Positions 1 to 8,089 of a stretch of 64,000 bases of DNA are shown one piece after another (the stretch's first letter is position 1; each line of letters starts with the position of its first letter). Origin of the DNA: JANPLN01 sp041736155 (lineage in GTDB: Bacteria; Bdellovibrionota; Bdellovibrionia; Bdellovibrionales; JAGQZY01); contig JBGSUL010000089.1 of the NCBI GenBank assembly GCA_041736155.1, positions 17,564 to 81,563 on the forward strand. The letters run 5' to 3'. The notes beneath the pieces are model-generated. The model saw nothing but the letters and a program-made list of their open reading frames with translations, did no database searches and was not told where the DNA came from. Both the position numbers and the translations under genes were made by a program.

Positions 1-1
1 C

Positions 2-358
2 CCCGGATTTCTTCTTCTCATCGCCCTTTTTCTTTATTATTTTTCCCAGTATATGTTCGATGTCACACATAACTTTGATCATATCTGCAGTGTGATTTTT
101 TGGGCGTACGTTCCGGCATCCCTATTTTTTATGGCGTCGCTGTTTTACCCACCGATTTATCTTTTGGGTTTATTAATTCTTGCTGTGCTCAGCGTGAAAG
201 GTTTAATTGAAAACTTTCAGATCCCCAAAAACACTGTGGTAACTCTGGCGGTGATTGGTTTTATGGTGGCGTTGGTGTTTTGGATTCTCAACGAGGTTTA
301 TGGCTATAAACCCCCATTCAAACCGAAATCTTTGGATCAATTAGAACAAGAGCTGTAA
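2..358 (+). CDS. C-terminal part of an integral membrane protein (truncated by window edge)
   Basis: The reading frame is open from base 2, so the ATG at 53 is probably internal and the gene begins before the window. The visible 118 residues contain about three strongly hydrophobic stretches, followed by a short polar tail ending in LDQLEQEL. No catalytic motif is visible and I do not recognise the family. It converges with the minus-strand gene that ends at 384, and a short hairpin with a T-run lies in the gap. Confidence 0.6.
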   Translation, partial: PGFLLLIALFLYYFSQYMFDVTHNFDHICSVIFWAYVPASLFFMASLFYPPIYLLGLLILAVLSVKGLIENFQIPKNTVVTLAVIGFMVALVFWILNEVYGYKPPFKPKSLDQLEQEL

Positions 359-368
359 AGGTTGAGTC

Positions 369-385
369 AAGCGCTCTCGCTTTTT
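369..385 (+). terminator. short intrinsic terminator
   Basis: A 5-bp stem AAGCG/CGCTT closes a CTCT loop and runs directly into a T-run. It sits just after the plus-strand membrane protein gene and reaches the stop codon of the converging gene. The stem is short, so efficiency is uncertain. Confidence 0.4.
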
Positions 386-1148
386 AACGTCCGTCTGGTC
401 TAAACTCTGCCCAGTCGCGCTGAAGAAGAAATCCAAAATATCCTTTATGATTCCATCCACCATATCCTGCTTCCACATCCCAGGCACAAAGAAGATGATG
501 TTTATCATTACGATTAAAATCGCGACATGTTAAGGCATGCGTTCCATATCTAGTGCGTGCCACCCAGCGAATATTATTATCTTGCCTGTATTGGGATTCC
601 CACACAAAAACCATATTTCTGTTTCCATTCCAATTTTCTATTACTAAATTTCTATTTTGATCAATCCACATCAATCCCATAGGAGAATCATTTGCCACAT
701 TATAAACCAGCAAGGGTTGTCGAGGGTTATTAGGATTTTGCTTCATATAGAATTCATTGCCGCGGTGCCCAGTGGGATTTACATAAGTCACAATAACCCA
801 ATTCGCCTGCCACGCTTGCCATGTGGAATTATTGATCTCATAGAAAGGAAATATACCGCCACCAAAGGTGGCAGTTGTACATGCATAGGTGTGCGGATTC
901 ACTCGAAAGTCACAATTTGTGCTGGTGACACAATAACCGCGCGAAGCATACGGATCAGCGGCTATATCGGGCGGTAGCGGTATATTATTGGAGTAGGGGT
1001 TCGAAGGGCAGACGGCTGAAGTTCCTTGCCCCTGATACCCTGCTTGGTAGTTGCCATTGTTGAGTGAGTTACAGCTTGCACAAACCAAAGCAAAAAACAC
1101 AACAGCAACAAAATATTCGATGCATTTGAAAGTAAAAGAAACACCCAC
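384..1148 (-). CDS. secreted protein of unknown function, paralogue of the next gene
   Basis: The 254-residue protein starts at a GTG preceded by AAGGGGG. It has an N-terminal hydrophobic segment ending in a Cys-rich stretch (LVCASC), so it is either secreted or a lipoprotein with a non-ideal lipobox. The mature part shares blocks with the neighbouring 300-residue protein: NPHT-x-AC, FPFY/FPYY, W-V-x-VTYV, NWNGR/NWNGN, DFNRN-x-KHH, and a closing GFL-x(2)-DW-x(2)-F-x-P. These blocks and paired cysteines suggest an extracytoplasmic fold, rich in Trp and Asn. I do not recognise the family. The two genes look like a tandem duplication that has diverged. Confidence 0.75.
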   Translation of the reverse strand: MGVSFTFKCIEYFVAVVFFALVCASCNSLNNGNYQAGYQGQGTSAVCPSNPYSNNIPLPPDIAADPYASRGYCVTSTNCDFRVNPHTYACTTATFGGGIFPFYEINNSTWQAWQANWVIVTYVNPTGHRGNEFYMKQNPNNPRQPLLVYNVANDSPMGLMWIDQNRNLVIENWNGNRNMVFVWESQYRQDNNIRWVARTRYGTHALTCRDFNRNDKHHLLCAWDVEAGYGGWNHKGYFGFLLQRDWAEFRPDGR

Positions 1149-1170
1149 GCACAGCCCCCTTGCTAGAATG

Positions 1171-1205
1171 TTTCCTCAATTTGACATAGTGCTAAATTGA
1201 GGAAA
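1171..1205. other. perfect 12-bp inverted repeat (hairpin) with 11-nt loop
   Basis: Arms TTTCCTCAATTT (1171-1182) and AAATTGAGGAAA (1194-1205) are perfect complements around the loop GACATAGTGCT. It lies upstream of the 384-1148 gene and downstream of the 1349-2251 gene. There is no adjacent long T-run, so it is not a typical intrinsic terminator. The loop and its edges recur in a second hairpin near 60056. Confidence 0.6.
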
Positions 1206-1261
1206 CGCCCTCTTGCTCCCACCAGTGAGTCTTTTCACCTTGGGCGTAGAGATTCACTGGT
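1205..1261. other. interleaved inverted repeats, possible pseudoknot or switch
   Basis: Two pairs of complementary segments interleave: ACGCCC (1205-1210) with GGGCGT (1242-1247), and ACCAGTGAGTC (1221-1231) with GATTCACTGGT (1251-1261). The second pair is perfect except for one G-U wobble, which forms only in the plus-strand RNA. The order A-B-A'-B' is that of a pseudoknot or of mutually exclusive hairpins. No ORF occupies the segment. Function is unknown. Confidence 0.4.
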
Positions 1262-1348
1262 TAGAGCACTAGTCAAAATTATCGAAACATTATAATGCAA
1301 AGACAAGTTCTACTGTATTAACGTAGGTCAACTGGACTATGGTTTGCC

Positions 1349-2251
1349 TTACTGACAAACTGGGGGTTGCGTTCTCTTAGGGAGAAAGTTTTCCCAATCC
1401 GTTCTAAATAAAAACCCAATGTAGCCTTTGAACTCAACTCTGTCTTGGGCGTATATTTGATCGTACTGATAATTGGGCCATGTTCTGTAAGTTGTGGACC
1501 ACTGGCAATTCATATGATGCTTATTGTTGCGATTAAAATCCACACACTTAAGATTTTCGCTCCATCGACAACTCCAACTCTGACCACCTTGGTAGCGGGC
1601 AGGGAGGCGGCATGAAGGGTCGATCCAAACCCATGTGACTATATAATTGCTTTCTTCAACATAACTGCTCTTCTCAAAAACAAGATCTCGCCCATTCCAA
1701 TTATTAATTCTCATGCTTTGGTAATAGGGATCAATGGTCATACTGCCCACCTGCAGATTCGTCACTGTGTTGTAGACACCCATGGGTTGACTTTGATGAT
1801 AGGGGTTCACTGCCATCGTAAATTCAGGACCGCTGTGAGAGTCTGAAGCTCCCACATAAGTCACAGCTACCCAACTATCTTGCGCCCACACATTCCAATC
1901 TACGTTGTAATAGGGAAAAAAACCATTTCGTCCTTGGCGAATAAAGGACAGGTGATTGCAAGCTATCGTATGTGGATTTTTTCGAGCATCACAAGTGCCA
2001 CTTGAAGCGGCAAGGACAGCGTCGGCTGCTGCGTAATCAAATGGGATTTGTGGGTTACATGCCTGCGCCATACCATTTTGATATTGTTGTTGTGGCGGAT
2101 TGTATTGTTGCTGAGGAGGTGGATTATGCTGCTGAGGTTGATTGTTGTAATTAACGCCCTCATCAATATATTCCACCGGCAAAAGGCCATCCGCACGGGT
2201 GGATTGAGAATTTAAGAGGGTGAACGTCAAAAGCATTAATAATTGCTTCAC
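1349..2251 (-). CDS. secreted protein of unknown function with Q/P/N-rich linker
   Basis: The 300-residue protein starts MKQLLMLLTFTLL and has a signal peptide ending near residue 20. Residues about 35-60 are a low-complexity stretch of Gln, Pro, Asn and Tyr. The remaining part is homologous along its length to the product of 384-1148, with the same NPHT, W-V-x-VTYV, NWNG, DFNRN and GFL-x(2)-DW blocks, plus an insertion around residues 205-235. The start has the ribosome site GGAG and a good signal sequence. Function is not recognised; secretion to the periplasm or outside is an inference. Confidence 0.8.
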   Translation of the reverse strand: MKQLLMLLTFTLLNSQSTRADGLLPVEYIDEGVNYNNQPQQHNPPPQQQYNPPQQQYQNGMAQACNPQIPFDYAAADAVLAASSGTCDARKNPHTIACNHLSFIRQGRNGFFPYYNVDWNVWAQDSWVAVTYVGASDSHSGPEFTMAVNPYHQSQPMGVYNTVTNLQVGSMTIDPYYQSMRINNWNGRDLVFEKSSYVEESNYIVTWVWIDPSCRLPARYQGGQSWSCRWSENLKCVDFNRNNKHHMNCQWSTTYRTWPNYQYDQIYAQDRVEFKGYIGFLFRTDWENFLPKRTQPPVCQ

Positions 2252-2556
2252 GGAGACTCCTTATTGGCGCCACACTGCTGTTGGTGGCTTGAAAATTTAT
2301 AAATACAAAACCCTTATTATACAATGCGTTAAAAAAGTAAAGTTCACCCTATTGATGTGAAATAATTACTTAAAACTCCCTAATTTTTGACACTTTAAAA
2401 TGCACTATGGAAGGCAATTTGTCGCATTTCTGCCAAGTTTGCAGTGCTTAGTAGACAAAAAGTCCGGCTTCACCTAACTTCGCTTCTACGCATTGAGTAG
2501 GGTTAAAAAACGTCAAATTTATAAGGGTTTGGCGCTAAAGATGGGGTTACTTGTTC
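2252..2556. other. AT-rich divergent intergenic region
   Basis: About 300 bases separate two divergently transcribed genes for secreted proteins. On the minus strand a consensus TATAAT (2316-2321) stands about 65 bases upstream of the 2251 start and could be its -10 element, but no good -35 is visible. No small ORF with a convincing ribosome site was seen. Confidence 0.35.
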
Positions 2557-3300
2557 ATGAGATTCGGGTTCTTTTTTCTTATTCTGAGCTTGCTTGCAGG
2601 GGTGCCCCAAGTCCGAGCGCAACACTTCGTCGTTACGGACTGCCGTGATTTCGCTACATCCGACGACCTTAACCTGCGCCTCTGTGATTATGTCTCCGTT
2701 GATAAACTCAAAACCGATGTTTTAGCCCTCCTCGTTACTGAACAAAAATTGATCGAAAGTGAATTGTTTCTTGTTGTAGACGAAGCCTCTACCCAGCGTT
2801 TGCAAACACTCAAACAATTCTTATTTTTCATCGAACAGTCTGCTCTGCAGAAAATAGAAGAAATATGCTCACTCAAGGGTTCGACCATTCCTTCCGCTTC
2901 CCACCTTGTTTCTGGGTGTATTTACAATCAATACAATTTGATCAAAAATTATTTATTAAAAGTCACCAGTCATAACAAACAAATCCTCCCTCGCACCCCC
3001 TGGCTCAATGCCATTGAACAAACCCATTTTGACGAATTTATTAATGATGTGCTCTTAGAGCTCGCCGAAAAAAGTAAAAATGATTCGGATCTGAGCGCAC
3101 AGAAAAAAATTCTAATGGCGGAAGTCTTAAAAATTTATGAATCCGATGGAAAGTCTCTCTACGAAGCTTTTCAAGGAATTTGTGGTCTAAAAATGTTTAG
3201 TGAGTCCCCTACAGATTTACTCGATATCCAAATCGCTCTCACCTGCGAAAAAGATCACCTCGACGATCTCACCACTATCCTCTTTAAAACGTTAGAATAG
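2557..3300 (+). CDS. periplasmic protein of unknown function
   Basis: The ATG at 2557 is preferred over the TTG at 2551 because GGGG lies about ten bases before it. The product has a signal peptide (FGFFFLILSLLAGVPQVRAQ) and about 225 mature residues. The mature part is mainly predicted alpha-helical, Leu- and Lys-rich, with several spaced cysteines. No enzymatic motif was seen. It converges with the Fur-family gene 11 bases downstream. Confidence 0.7.
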   Translation: MRFGFFFLILSLLAGVPQVRAQHFVVTDCRDFATSDDLNLRLCDYVSVDKLKTDVLALLVTEQKLIESELFLVVDEASTQRLQTLKQFLFFIEQSALQKIEEICSLKGSTIPSASHLVSGCIYNQYNLIKNYLLKVTSHNKQILPRTPWLNAIEQTHFDEFINDVLLELAEKSKNDSDLSAQKKILMAEVLKIYESDGKSLYEAFQGICGLKMFSESPTDLLDIQIALTCEKDHLDDLTTILFKTLE

Positions 3301-3311
3301 TGACGACTGGC

Positions 3312-3767
3312 TTATTGACAATTTTGGCAAAGGCCACGAACAACAATGGCGTCTGTGGTCATGCGAAAACGCGCTTCGTTTTGTAGAAAATCCGACAGCA
3401 CCTGTAATGTTTTGTCCGTTCCGCCCACATCTTGGACAGTGCCGCACTTTTCGCAAATAGCTATGACGTGTTTACTGTGGCCGCAGGCTTGGTGTTTACA
3501 ATAAATATATTTTCCATCACCCACAGAGTGGACAATTTCCAGCTCTTCGAATTTTTCTAAAATTCTATAAACAGTCACCCGATCAAAATCTTCGTTCTTA
3601 AATTTTTTTTGTAACTGAGAGAACACTTCTGACGGCGATAAGGATTTGCGCGTCAGCTCAAGGAGCTGCAGTATTCGTAGACGCGACTGCGTGAGCCGCA
3701 GTCCTTCGTCTTTCATTTTTTTAAGGACCTGCTCATTGAGGTCTAAATGCTCGTGATCCTTTTTCAT
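3312..3767 (-). CDS. Fur-family metalloregulator, Zur/Fur-like
   Basis: The 151-residue protein has the Fur-family winged helix (residues about 15-85, including LTQSRLRILQLL and FDRVTVYRILEKF). A metal-binding dimerisation domain follows, with the two structural CxxC pairs C105/C108 and C147/C150 and extra Cys at 90 and 95. Fur, Zur and PerR share this layout. The Cys-rich C90-HQAC95 segment and two CxxC pairs lean towards Zur or a non-canonical Fur, but the sequence alone does not decide the metal. Its ATG overlaps the dut stop (ATGA), so it is the last gene of the block and is translationally coupled to dut. Confidence 0.85.
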   Translation of the reverse strand: MKKDHEHLDLNEQVLKKMKDEGLRLTQSRLRILQLLELTRKSLSPSEVFSQLQKKFKNEDFDRVTVYRILEKFEELEIVHSVGDGKYIYCKHQACGHSKHVIAICEKCGTVQDVGGTDKTLQVLSDFLQNEARFRMTTDAIVVRGLCQNCQ

Positions 3768-4213
3768 GGATTAACTGAAACTCCTGTGCTTCCAAAACCA
3801 CCCGCACCACGCTGAGTATCACTCAGCTCCTCAACCAGTTCCATGTCTGCCTGAAGTACAGGGCATAAAACACATTGAGCAATACGGTCTTGATCTTGAA
3901 TTACAAAAGGTTCAGCACCAAGGTTGATCAATATCACTTTCACTTCTCCGCGATAATCCGCATCGATGGTGCCTGGAGTGTTCAGGACCGTGACGGATTT
4001 TTTAGCGGCCAACCCGCTGCGTGGACGCACTTGAATTTCGTAACCCACGGGGATTTCAAAGCTCAGTCCTGTCGGTACCATCACCGAGGCTCCTGGCGCT
4101 ACGGTGAGTGTGGTTTCCACTTGTGCGCGAATATCAAATCCACTGGCTAATTTTGTTTCGTACTTAGGAAGATCACCCTTGTAGTGTGACCATTTTTTGA
4201 CTTTCATTTTCAT
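3764..4213 (-). CDS. dut: deoxyuridine 5'-triphosphate nucleotidohydrolase (dUTPase)
   Basis: Hydrolyses dUTP to dUMP and pyrophosphate, keeping uracil out of DNA and supplying dTMP synthesis. All five motifs of trimeric dUTPases are visible in order: ASGFDIRA, RPRSGLA, the NTPGTIDADYRGEV block with the catalytic Asp, DRIAQ, and the C-terminal RGAGGFGSTG arm. I chose the ATG at 4213, preceded by GGAGG and overlapping the M16 peptidase stop as ATGA; an upstream in-frame ATG at 4228 lies inside the peptidase gene. The 149-residue length is typical. Confidence 0.93.
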   Translation of the reverse strand: MKMKVKKWSHYKGDLPKYETKLASGFDIRAQVETTLTVAPGASVMVPTGLSFEIPVGYEIQVRPRSGLAAKKSVTVLNTPGTIDADYRGEVKVILINLGAEPFVIQDQDRIAQCVLCPVLQADMELVEELSDTQRGAGGFGSTGVSVNP

Positions 4214-5478
4214 AACCCCTCCATCCATTGACGATCTTTAATTTCTGAGACAGCCCCCATTAAATAAAGACTCATTGTTTTTAGATCCAAAAATTCTTCG
4301 ATATATTGATTCACTTGTTTTAACTTAACAGATTCCATCTCTTTAATCACAGACTCCACCGAACGGTATTTACCATAGGTCATTTCGTTGGTAGCGAGAG
4401 AAATCATCCGGCTCTCCACGTCTTCAGAGGCAATCAACAATTGTCCTTCGACCTGGCGTCGGTAAAAGTCTAATTCTTTTTGCTTCATTTTTGTTTTATG
4501 GAAAAGGCGAGTTTCCGAAATCACTTCTTCCACTAATTTGTGGTAGGATTTTTTATCCGTGGCTGCATAAATGATCTGCACACCAAAATCTGTATAGGTG
4601 TTGAGCATGCTAAAGATCGAATAGGCCCAACCTTTTTCCTCACGAATCTTTTGATAAAGACGCGATGTCATGCCACCGCCTAAGGCTGCGTTGACCATAA
4701 AGGCTTCAAAGCGTCGAGGTGAACCAAATGGTAGCGAGGGCGCACCCAGAACAATGTGAACTTGTTCACTCTCACGCATTTTTGCGTCGAGCAGAGACTG
4801 AAGTCCTCGTGTCGTTCGCTGCACCTCTTGTTTGACCGCCGGCATATGGCCCATGTACTTTTCCACAAGTTTAACCACTTTGTTGTGCTCGACATTTCCC
4901 GCAACGCTCACGACTAAATTTCCGGCGAGATAATTTTTTCGGTACCAAGAGACCACATCTTTTTGTGTGATGTTTTTTAAAGACTCTTCTGTTCCTAAAA
5001 TAGGCCAGCCAATGCTGTCTTGAGGAAAAGCTTTGGCGAAGTACTCATCAAACACCGAGTCTTCGATATCATCGCGACTCATAAAGAGTTCTTGCAGAAC
5101 AACGTTTTTCTCTTTTTCAAATTCTTCTTCATCAAATTGTGCAAACTGGAAGAGTTGGGCAAGTATCTGTACACTCAATTCTAAATCTTCTTTGAGCGTG
5201 GTCGCATGGAAACACGTATTCTCTTTAGACGTAAAAGCATTGATTTCGCCGCCCACCGCTTCAATCTTTTGGGCGATTTGTAAGGCCGAGAACTTTTTCG
5301 TTCCTTTAAAAACTAAATGTTCTATGAGATGGGAAACACCAACGTATTGGGGATCTTCATCACGCGTACCACGGTCGAGCCAAAAGCCGACCACCGCACA
5401 GCGCGTAGTTTTATGGGATTCGGTTAAAACACGAATCCCATTTTTTAATATGGTTTTTTTAAAGACAGGCTTCGACAT
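4210..5478 (-). CDS. M16-family zinc metallopeptidase
   Basis: The 422-residue protein has the inverzincin motif HxxEH at residues 50-54 (H50, E53, H54 in SHLIEHLVFKGT), in the N-terminal half typical of single-subunit M16B peptidases related to mitochondrial processing peptidase. The second half, ending around GAVSEIKD, is the usual inactive M16 repeat. No signal peptide, so probably cytoplasmic. M16B genes directly after pnp are common in bacteria, and here the gene follows pnp by 20 bases and overlaps dut. The physiological substrate is unknown. Confidence 0.9.
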   Translation of the reverse strand: MSKPVFKKTILKNGIRVLTESHKTTRCAVVGFWLDRGTRDEDPQYVGVSHLIEHLVFKGTKKFSALQIAQKIEAVGGEINAFTSKENTCFHATTLKEDLELSVQILAQLFQFAQFDEEEFEKEKNVVLQELFMSRDDIEDSVFDEYFAKAFPQDSIGWPILGTEESLKNITQKDVVSWYRKNYLAGNLVVSVAGNVEHNKVVKLVEKYMGHMPAVKQEVQRTTRGLQSLLDAKMRESEQVHIVLGAPSLPFGSPRRFEAFMVNAALGGGMTSRLYQKIREEKGWAYSIFSMLNTYTDFGVQIIYAATDKKSYHKLVEEVISETRLFHKTKMKQKELDFYRRQVEGQLLIASEDVESRMISLATNEMTYGKYRSVESVIKEMESVKLKQVNQYIEEFLDLKTMSLYLMGAVSEIKDRQWMEGL

Positions 5479-5498
5479 AAGACCCGTCTCCCTTCTGA

Positions 5499-7619
5499 CT
5501 AGGCTTCACCTTCTGCGCCGTCTGCAGGGAGCAAAGCTCTGCGCGACAATTTTACGCGACCGGAACGATCCACTTCCATGACCTTCACATCTACTTTATC
5601 GCCCTCTTTGAGAACGTCAGTCACATTGCGAATTCGCTCGTTCGAAATTTCCGAAATATGGAGTAGACCTTGAGTTCCTGGAAGAATTTCGACAAACGCT
5701 CCGAAATCGACAACTTTCACCACTTTTCCAGAGTACTTTTGGCCGACTTGGGCTTCTGCACAAATAGATTCGATGATCGAAATCGCTCGGTTGGTCATTT
5801 CTGGATCCGAAGAAGCAATGTTGATTGAACCATCATCTTGGATGTAAATTTTAACGCCAGTTTCTTCGATAATGCCTTTGATCACTTTACCGCCAGCACC
5901 GATCACTTCGCGAACTTTGTCTGGCTTAATTTTAATGGTAACGATACGCGGAGCAAAAGGCGACAATTGTCCTTTCGGCTGTTTAATGACCGCATCCATT
6001 TTATCTAAGATATGGAGACGACCCGCTTTGGCTTGCTTAAGTGCTTGTTCCATCACCGCAAAGCTAATGCTATCAATTTTGATATCCATTTGCACTGCCG
6101 TTACACCTTCACGAGTTCCGGCCACTTTAAAGTCCATATCGCCCAGATGATCTTCATCGCCCAAAATATCTGTTAACACAGCTGTGCGGCCACCTTCACT
6201 GATAAGGCCCATCGCAATACCCGCCACTGGCGCAACCATTGGTACACCTGCATCCAGGAGAGCCAATGTTCCCGAACAGACCGTGCCCATGGAGCTTGAA
6301 CCGTTCGATTCAAGAACTTCACTCACGATACGAATGGTGTACGGAAATTTATCAGCAGCAGGCAACATGCCTTGAAGAGCGCGTTCTGCCAAATTTCCGT
6401 GACCGATTTCACGGCGACTTTGTCCACCCATACGACCTGTTTCGCCAACGCTGAATGGTGGAAAGTTGTAATGTAGAAGGAATTTCTTTTTGAATGTTTT
6501 GTTAAGACCATCGATCATTTGCTCATCATCACCCGTTCCAAGAGTGACGGTGCCCAAAACCTGAGTTTCCCCACGAGTGAAAAGACCGGACCCGTGAACA
6601 CGAGGAAGGAGGTTAATCTCACACGCAATCGGACGAACCGTCGTAAGATCACGACCATCAATACGAGCCCCTTTATCTAAAATCGCTGCACGAGAAATGC
6701 GATATTTGAGATCTTCGATAATCATGCCCAAATCTTTTTTGCGAAGTTTTAAAACATCATCAGCAAAACCCTGACCTTTGATCAATTGCTCATTGGCCAA
6801 TTTAGAGATGGTTGAATATTTCATATAACGCTCGTTTTTTTCACGAGTGTTAAGAGCATCGGTGATTTTGTCAGTTAACAATGCTTCCGCTTTTGTTTTG
6901 AAATCCGCATCGATGGTGTACGGAGTAAATTCACGCTTGGCTGGTGCTTTTGACTTCTCACGAAGTTCATCTTGCATATCCAGAAGTGGCTTCAATTGCT
7001 CATGTCCGTATTTCAGTGCTGCTAAAAAGTCTTCTTCGCTGATGAGTTTGGCTTCGCCTTCCACCATGAGAATTCCATTGCGCGTTCCCGAAACGATGAT
7101 GTCCATGTCCGAAGTCTCAAGAACTTCAGGACTTGGATTGACCACAAACTGACCGTTCACGCGACCGATTTGAATGGCCGCCGTAGGTCCGTTAAAAGGA
7201 ATATCACTAATGTGAAGAGCCGCAGAAGCGCCAAGACTTGCCAACATTTCAGTCGAGTATTGTCCATCATAGCTGAGTACTGTCGCCACCACTTGCGTTT
7301 CGAAACGATAGCCTTCGGGAAAACACGGGCGAATCGGACGATCAATCAAACGCGATGTTAAAGTCGCGTTGGTTGTTGGTTTTCCTTCACGTTTAAAAAA
7401 TCCACCGGGGATTTTGCCTGAAGAATAAAATTTTTCGACGTACTCTACTGTCAGTGGAAAAAAGTCCAAATCCGATTCTTTGCGATTGGAGACAGCAGTG
7501 ACGAGCACCATGTTGTTTCCGCAAGTGACGAGCGCCGAACCATCGGCTTGTTTTGCCAAGCGACCGGTTTCGATTTTAATCTGCTGGCCACCTAATGTTG
7601 TTGTAACTGTTTGAACCAT
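5499..7619 (-). CDS. pnp: polynucleotide phosphorylase
   Basis: A 3'-5' phosphorolytic exoribonuclease and degradosome enzyme that releases nucleoside diphosphates. The 706 residues match the family length: two RNase PH-like domains with an alpha-helical linker, then a KH domain (about 555-615, with VREVIGAGGKVIKGI) and an S1 domain (about 622-690, GAFVEILPGTQGLLHISEI). The start ATG is preceded by AAGGAG. It follows rpsO by about 50 bases, the conserved rpsO-pnp arrangement in which pnp mRNA is often self-regulated. Confidence 0.97.
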   Translation of the reverse strand: MVQTVTTTLGGQQIKIETGRLAKQADGSALVTCGNNMVLVTAVSNRKESDLDFFPLTVEYVEKFYSSGKIPGGFFKREGKPTTNATLTSRLIDRPIRPCFPEGYRFETQVVATVLSYDGQYSTEMLASLGASAALHISDIPFNGPTAAIQIGRVNGQFVVNPSPEVLETSDMDIIVSGTRNGILMVEGEAKLISEEDFLAALKYGHEQLKPLLDMQDELREKSKAPAKREFTPYTIDADFKTKAEALLTDKITDALNTREKNERYMKYSTISKLANEQLIKGQGFADDVLKLRKKDLGMIIEDLKYRISRAAILDKGARIDGRDLTTVRPIACEINLLPRVHGSGLFTRGETQVLGTVTLGTGDDEQMIDGLNKTFKKKFLLHYNFPPFSVGETGRMGGQSRREIGHGNLAERALQGMLPAADKFPYTIRIVSEVLESNGSSSMGTVCSGTLALLDAGVPMVAPVAGIAMGLISEGGRTAVLTDILGDEDHLGDMDFKVAGTREGVTAVQMDIKIDSISFAVMEQALKQAKAGRLHILDKMDAVIKQPKGQLSPFAPRIVTIKIKPDKVREVIGAGGKVIKGIIEETGVKIYIQDDGSINIASSDPEMTNRAISIIESICAEAQVGQKYSGKVVKVVDFGAFVEILPGTQGLLHISEISNERIRNVTDVLKEGDKVDVKVMEVDRSGRVKLSRRALLPADGAEGEA

Positions 7620-7668
7620 GTTGAGTTGTCTCCTTCTATGGATCTAGTCTGTTAAAAACGGCCGCGAA

Positions 7669-7938
7669 TTATTTGCGGAGTTCTAACTCGGTAATGACTT
7701 GTTGGTATTTTTTGAAGTCTGTTTTTTTCAAATAATCCAAAAGACGACGACGACGATTCACAAGCTTAACGAGACCCACTGTTCCGTGATTGTCTTTGGG
7801 GTGTTTTTTGAAGTGTCCAGTAAGTTCTTTGATTTGAAAAGTCAAAAGCGCAACTTGCACTTCAGAACTTCCAGTATCAAGATCTTTGCGTTGGAACTTT
7901 TTTACGATTTGCGTTTTTTGCGCAGTAGTGAGTGCCAT
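7669..7938 (-). CDS. rpsO: 30S ribosomal protein S15
   Basis: The 89-residue protein has the complete S15 pattern: DTGSSEVQVALLT, the LTGHFKKHPKD segment and the basic GLVKLVNRRRRLLDYLKK helix that binds 16S rRNA. S15 nucleates the central domain of the 30S subunit. The start has a very strong AAGGAGG ribosome site. It has its own promoter candidate upstream (8011-8039) although it lies in line with truB. Confidence 0.97.
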   Translation of the reverse strand: MALTTAQKTQIVKKFQRKDLDTGSSEVQVALLTFQIKELTGHFKKHPKDNHGTVGLVKLVNRRRRLLDYLKKTDFKKYQQVITELELRK

Positions 7939-8010
7939 ATGTCCTCCTTTAAGAACAAACCTCTTAGAGCGTCATGGCGATCGTCTCCAGAAGTTAAAAT
8001 AAGTTTCGAC

Positions 8011-8039
8011 AAAGTATGTCTAAGCCCTTGGCAGGTCAA
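8011..8039 (-). promoter_or_regulatory. sigma70-type promoter for rpsO-pnp
   Basis: On the minus strand TTGACC (8034-8039) is followed after exactly 17 bases by TACTTT (8011-8016). It lies in the 150-base gap between truB and rpsO, about 70 bases upstream of the S15 start. An internal promoter for rpsO-pnp is well known in other bacteria. Confidence 0.55.
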
Positions 8040-8089
8040 GAGAAACTGCTGAAATCTGGTGCCTAGGCAGGGGCTAAGGCTTGTTTTGC

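Noticed and set aside
657..977. 106-residue plus-strand ORF inside 384-1148
   Set aside because: Opposite strand of a gene with a signal peptide and paralogue; no support.
5033..5581. 182-residue plus-strand ORF over the M16 peptidase and pnp end
   Set aside because: Antisense to two clearly recognised genes, no ribosome site and biased Ser/Lys composition; a shadow.
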